From Microbacterium sp. BLY (GTDB lineage Bacteria; Actinomycetota; Actinomycetes; Actinomycetales; Microbacteriaceae), in NCBI RefSeq assembly GCF_017939615.1, contig NZ_JAGKSR010000002.1, forward strand, positions 186,001-250,000: 64,000 bases of DNA, written 5' to 3'. Of this stretch, positions 61,484-64,000 are shown one piece after another. The translations under genes were made by a program, and so were the position numbers. Within the stretch, counting starts at the first letter, position 1. The number at the start of each line of letters is the position of its first letter. The notes under the pieces are model-generated. The model was given only the letters and a program-made list of their open reading frames with translations. It searched no databases and was not told the origin of the DNA.

Positions 61484-62403
61484 GCTCCGTACTGTACGAC
61501 GTCCCGGGCCCTCGTGCCATCGCGCGCAACCGGATCATCGCTGTCGTGACCATCCTCGTGGTGCTGGCAGCCTTCGGCTTCGTGATCTATCGGATGATCG
61601 AAACGGGGCAGTTCTCCCCGCAGAAGTGGTACGTCTTCACCTTCACCAACGTCTGGGCAGGCATCGCGCGTGCTCTCGTGAACACCCTGGCGGCCTTCGC
61701 GCTGGCCGCGGTCCTCAGCCTCATCCTCGGTTTCGTCCTCGCGATCGGGCGGTTGTCTGACCACGCGTGGGTCCGCGTCCCCGTCACGATCATCACGGAG
61801 CTGTTCCGCGCCGTGCCGGTCCTCGTCTTCATGATGCTGCTCTACTACGGGCTCCCCGTGGTGGGTGTGAAGATGGACCCTTACTGGGCGGTCGTCCTCG
61901 CCCTCATGGCGTATAACGGCTCCGTGCTCGCCGAGGTGCTCCGTGCCGGCGTCGAGTCGCTGCCGCGCGGGCAGAAGGAAGCGGGCTACGCGATCGGACT
62001 GCGCAAGAGCGGCGTGATGCGCCTCATCCTGCTGCCGCAGGCCATTCGCGCGATGCTCCCTGTGATCGTCGCCCAGCTCGTGGTCACGATGAAGGACACC
62101 GCCCTCGGCTTCATCATCACGTACCCCGAGTTGCTCTACTTCGCGAAGCAGCTGACCTCGCAGCAGGGGCGCCCGATCCTGCAGTCCGCCTTCGTCATCG
62201 GCGGCATCTACATCATCATGTGCCTCATCCTTTCCGGCATCGCACGTTGGGTGGAGGTGCGCACGCGCCGCTCGGCGAAGGTTCTTGCTGGCGGCACCGT
62301 CGATCCTGAGCTCGATCCTCGACTTCACGAGGGCGGTACCGACACGCAGCTGCTCACGCTTCAGAAGGGTGACAGCCGGTCGCGACGCTCCAAGCGCGAG
62401 TGA
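61480..62403 (+). CDS. gluD: Glutamate-type ABC transporter permease 2
   Basis: A 307-residue permease: an extra N-terminal helix, then the BPD domain with TELFRAVPVLVFMMLLYYGLP and the EAA loop KEAGYAIGLRKSGVMRLILLPQAIRAMLP, and a charged C-terminal tail of ~40 residues (LDPRLHEGGTDTQLLTLQKG) as in corynebacterial GluD. Overlaps gluC by four bases; followed by a terminator. Confidence 0.92.
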   Translation: MSSVLYDVPGPRAIARNRIIAVVTILVVLAAFGFVIYRMIETGQFSPQKWYVFTFTNVWAGIARALVNTLAAFALAAVLSLILGFVLAIGRLSDHAWVRVPVTIITELFRAVPVLVFMMLLYYGLPVVGVKMDPYWAVVLALMAYNGSVLAEVLRAGVESLPRGQKEAGYAIGLRKSGVMRLILLPQAIRAMLPVIVAQLVVTMKDTALGFIITYPELLYFAKQLTSQQGRPILQSAFVIGGIYIIMCLILSGIARWVEVRTRRSAKVLAGGTVDPELDPRLHEGGTDTQLLTLQKGDSRSRRSKRE

Positions 62404-62407
62404 GTAT

Positions 62408-62433
62408 CGGCGCGGGACGCCCGTCCCGCGCCG
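62408..62433 (+). terminator. Terminator of the gluABCD-like operon
   Basis: CGGCGCGGGACG and CGTCCCGCGCCG are perfect 12-bp arms separated by two bases, starting four bases after the gluD stop and directly before the pheS promoter. Confidence 0.75.
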
Positions 62434-62448
62434 GTAGACTCGACTCCC

Positions 62449-63489
62449 GTGTCAGAGTCTCCGGAAATCACCCCCGAAGCGGTCGAAGCCGCTGTCGCCG
62501 ACGCCCTTGCGGCGATCGATGCGGCCGCCGACACCGCCGCGCTGAAAGCCGCCCGTGCGGCGCACGTCGCGGAGGGATCGCCGCTCGCGGTCCTGAACGC
62601 CTCGATGCGCCAGGTCGCCCCCGAGAACAAGGCCGCTTTCGGCAAGCTCGTCGGTCAGGGCCGCGGTCGTGTGAACCAGGCGCTCGCGGCGAAGGAGGCC
62701 GAGCTGGCCGCCGCCGAGGTCGCCGCGCGCCTGGAGGCTGAGCGCGTCGACATCACTGCCGTCCCGTGGCGGACGCGCGTGGGCGCCCGCCACCCGCTGG
62801 CCCTCCTGCAGGACCACGTCGAGGACATTTTCGTCGGCATGGGCTGGGAGATCGCGGAGGGGCCGGAGCTCGAGCACGAGTGGTTCAACTTCGACGCCCT
62901 GAACTTCGACGTCGATCACCCCGCCCGGCAGGAGCAGGACACCTTCTACGTCGACCCGACCTCGCGGCACCTCGTCATGCGCACGCACACGAGCCCGGTG
63001 CAGGTGCGGTCGATGCTGAACCGCGAGGTCCCCATCTATGTGCTGTGCCCCGGCCGCGTGTACCGCACCGACGAGTTCGACGCCACGCACCTCCCGGTCT
63101 TCACGCAGTTCGAGGGCCTGGTGGTCGACAAGGGCATCACGATGGCGCACCTCAAGGGGACGCTCGACCACTTCGCGAAGCAGCTCTTCGGCCCGGAGGC
63201 CAAGACCCGTTTCCGCACGAACTACTTCCCCTTCACCGAGCCTTCCGCCGAGCTCGATCTGTGGCACCCGACCTTCAAGGGCGGCGCGCGCTGGATCGAG
63301 TGGGGCGGCTGCGGCATGGTCAACCCGAACGTGCTGCGCGCGGCCGGGATCGACCCGGAGGTGTACAGCGGCTTCGCGTTCGGCATGGGCATCGAGCGGG
63401 GCCTGATGTTCCGCAGCGATGTGCAGGACATGCGCGACATGGCCGAGGGCGATGTCCGTTTCAGTGAGCAGTTCGGGATGGTGGTGTGA
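62449..63489 (+). CDS. pheS: Phenylalanine-tRNA ligase alpha subunit
   Basis: Catalytic subunit that charges tRNA-Phe. The 346-residue protein has an N-terminal coiled-coil region (about 1-95), then [28 protein letters not shown], motif 2 [20 protein letters not shown], and [15 protein letters not shown] with the motif 3 [18 protein letters not shown] at 62449 has TAGACT eight bases upstream. Its stop overlaps the pheT start by one base (TGATG). Confidence 0.96.
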   Translation: MSESPEITPEAVEAAVADALAAIDAAADTAALKAARAAHVAEGSPLAVLNASMRQVAPENKAAFGKLVGQGRGRVNQALAAKEAELAAAEVAARLEAERVDITAVPWRTRVGARHPLALLQDHVEDIFVGMGWEIAEGPELEHEWFNFDALNFDVDHPARQEQDTFYVDPTSRHLVMRTHTSPVQVRSMLNREVPIYVLCPGRVYRTDEFDATHLPVFTQFEGLVVDKGITMAHLKGTLDHFAKQLFGPEAKTRFRTNYFPFTEPSAELDLWHPTFKGGARWIEWGGCGMVNPNVLRAAGIDPEVYSGFAFGMGIERGLMFRSDVQDMRDMAEGDVRFSEQFGMVV

Positions 63490-64000
63490 TGCGCGTCCCG
63501 CTTTCGTGGTTGCGTGAGTACGTCGATCTGGCAGCGGATGCCATGCCCGAGGACGTCCTCGCGGCCCTAGTGACCGTCGGATTCGAAGAGGAGGACGTGC
63601 ACCGGTTCGACATCACGGGTCCCGTGGTGGTCGGCCAGGTCGTCTCGCTCGAGCCGGAGCCCCAGTCGAACGGCAAGACCATCAACTGGTGCCAGGTGGA
63701 CGTCGGGCCCGAACACGGCGGCGTCCGCGGCATCGTGTGCGGCGCGCACAACTTCGGCGTCGGCGACAAGGTCGTCGTGACCCTGCCCGGCGCCGTCCTC
63801 CCCGGCCCGTTCCCGATCGCCGCCCGCAAGACCTACGGCCACGTGTCCGACGGCATGATCGCCTCGGCGCGCGAGCTGGGGCTCGGCGACGAGCACAACG
63901 GCATCGTCGTGCTGTCCGACCTCGGCATCGATGCGCCGGTGGGCACCGACGCGATCGCCCTCCTCGGCCTCGACGACGTCGCGGTGGAGATCAACGTGAC
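63489..64000 (+). CDS. pheT: Phenylalanine-tRNA ligase beta subunit (5' part; runs off the window)
   Basis: The visible 170 codons encode [15 protein letters not shown], the usual PheT start, followed by the EMAP/tRNA-binding domain (VVVGQVVSLEPEP, NWCQVDVG, GIVCGAHNFGVGDKVVVTLPGAVLPG, and DGMIASARELGLGDEHNGIVVL). Partner of PheS; together an alpha2-beta2 enzyme. ATG at 63489 overlaps the pheS stop. The frame is open at the window end. Confidence 0.95.
   Translation, partial: MRVPLSWLREYVDLAADAMPEDVLAALVTVGFEEEDVHRFDITGPVVVGQVVSLEPEPQSNGKTINWCQVDVGPEHGGVRGIVCGAHNFGVGDKVVVTLPGAVLPGPFPIAARKTYGHVSDGMIASARELGLGDEHNGIVVLSDLGIDAPVGTDAIALLGLDDVAVEINV

Overview
The window is high-GC actinobacterial DNA, most likely from the family Microbacteriaceae and plausibly Microbacterium. 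The evidence is the codon use, the many GTG starts and GTGA/ATGA overlaps, the lexA-LysM and infC-rpmI-rplT arrangements, an FtsE with a long tail, DUF3039, DUF1844 and DUF7882-like proteins, and about twenty genes with a TANNNT box only 6-9 bases before the start codon and no Shine-Dalgarno (leaderless transcription).

Layout. 1-19.4 kb is ordinary housekeeping: acyl-CoA carboxylase beta/epsilon (minus), a sugar-1-phosphate-type nucleotidyltransferase, an ABC exporter whose ATPase carries a histone-H1-like Ala/Lys tail, pncB, murI-rph-rdgB, a zinc-type CDF exporter, a divergent ligD/ku end-joining pair, a DedA protein, tRNA-Leu(UAG) and a glycosyltransferase/phosphatase/DUF2238 operon. 19.5-34.9 kb is a Tad/Flp pilus locus that has been broken open. 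tadA-tadB-tadC are followed by a LysR-MFS cassette flanked by a decayed second copy of the tadC 3' end. Then come small proteins, a hydrolase/WYL regulator pair, and a SipW-type signal peptidase with a TasA-like protein and a divergent MarR regulator. The pilin gene is split by about 3.1 kb of arsR/arsC-bearing accessory DNA, followed by a truncated tadE chimera, an intact second pilin, tadE and two more Tad pseudopilin-type genes. tadA and both pilin copies carry a TGTGGATAA (DnaA-box) sequence exactly 39 bases before the start codon.

35-64 kb is conserved again: lipoprotein, MFS exporter, prfB, a DUF2510 protein, ftsE-ftsX-smpB, an S9 peptidase, metF-metE behind a structured leader, lexA with a divergent LysM gene, hisC-hisB-hisH-hisA, an SseB-like protein, DUF1844, infC (ATC start)-rpmI-rplT, a 23S rRNA methyltransferase, a two-component system with a TAXI binding lipoprotein, a glutamate-type ABC transporter operon, and pheS-pheT (pheT runs off the window).

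How parts work together: Ku and LigD form a two-gene NHEJ system. MetF supplies methyl-THF to MetE. LexA probably controls the adjacent LysM cell-division gene. The response regulator, kinase and TAXI protein lie directly upstream of the amino-acid ABC operon, whose upstream region has an 11-bp-phased direct repeat typical of an OmpR-family site. The most unusual part is the Tad locus, with two independent insertions, each flanked by partial copies of pilus genes.
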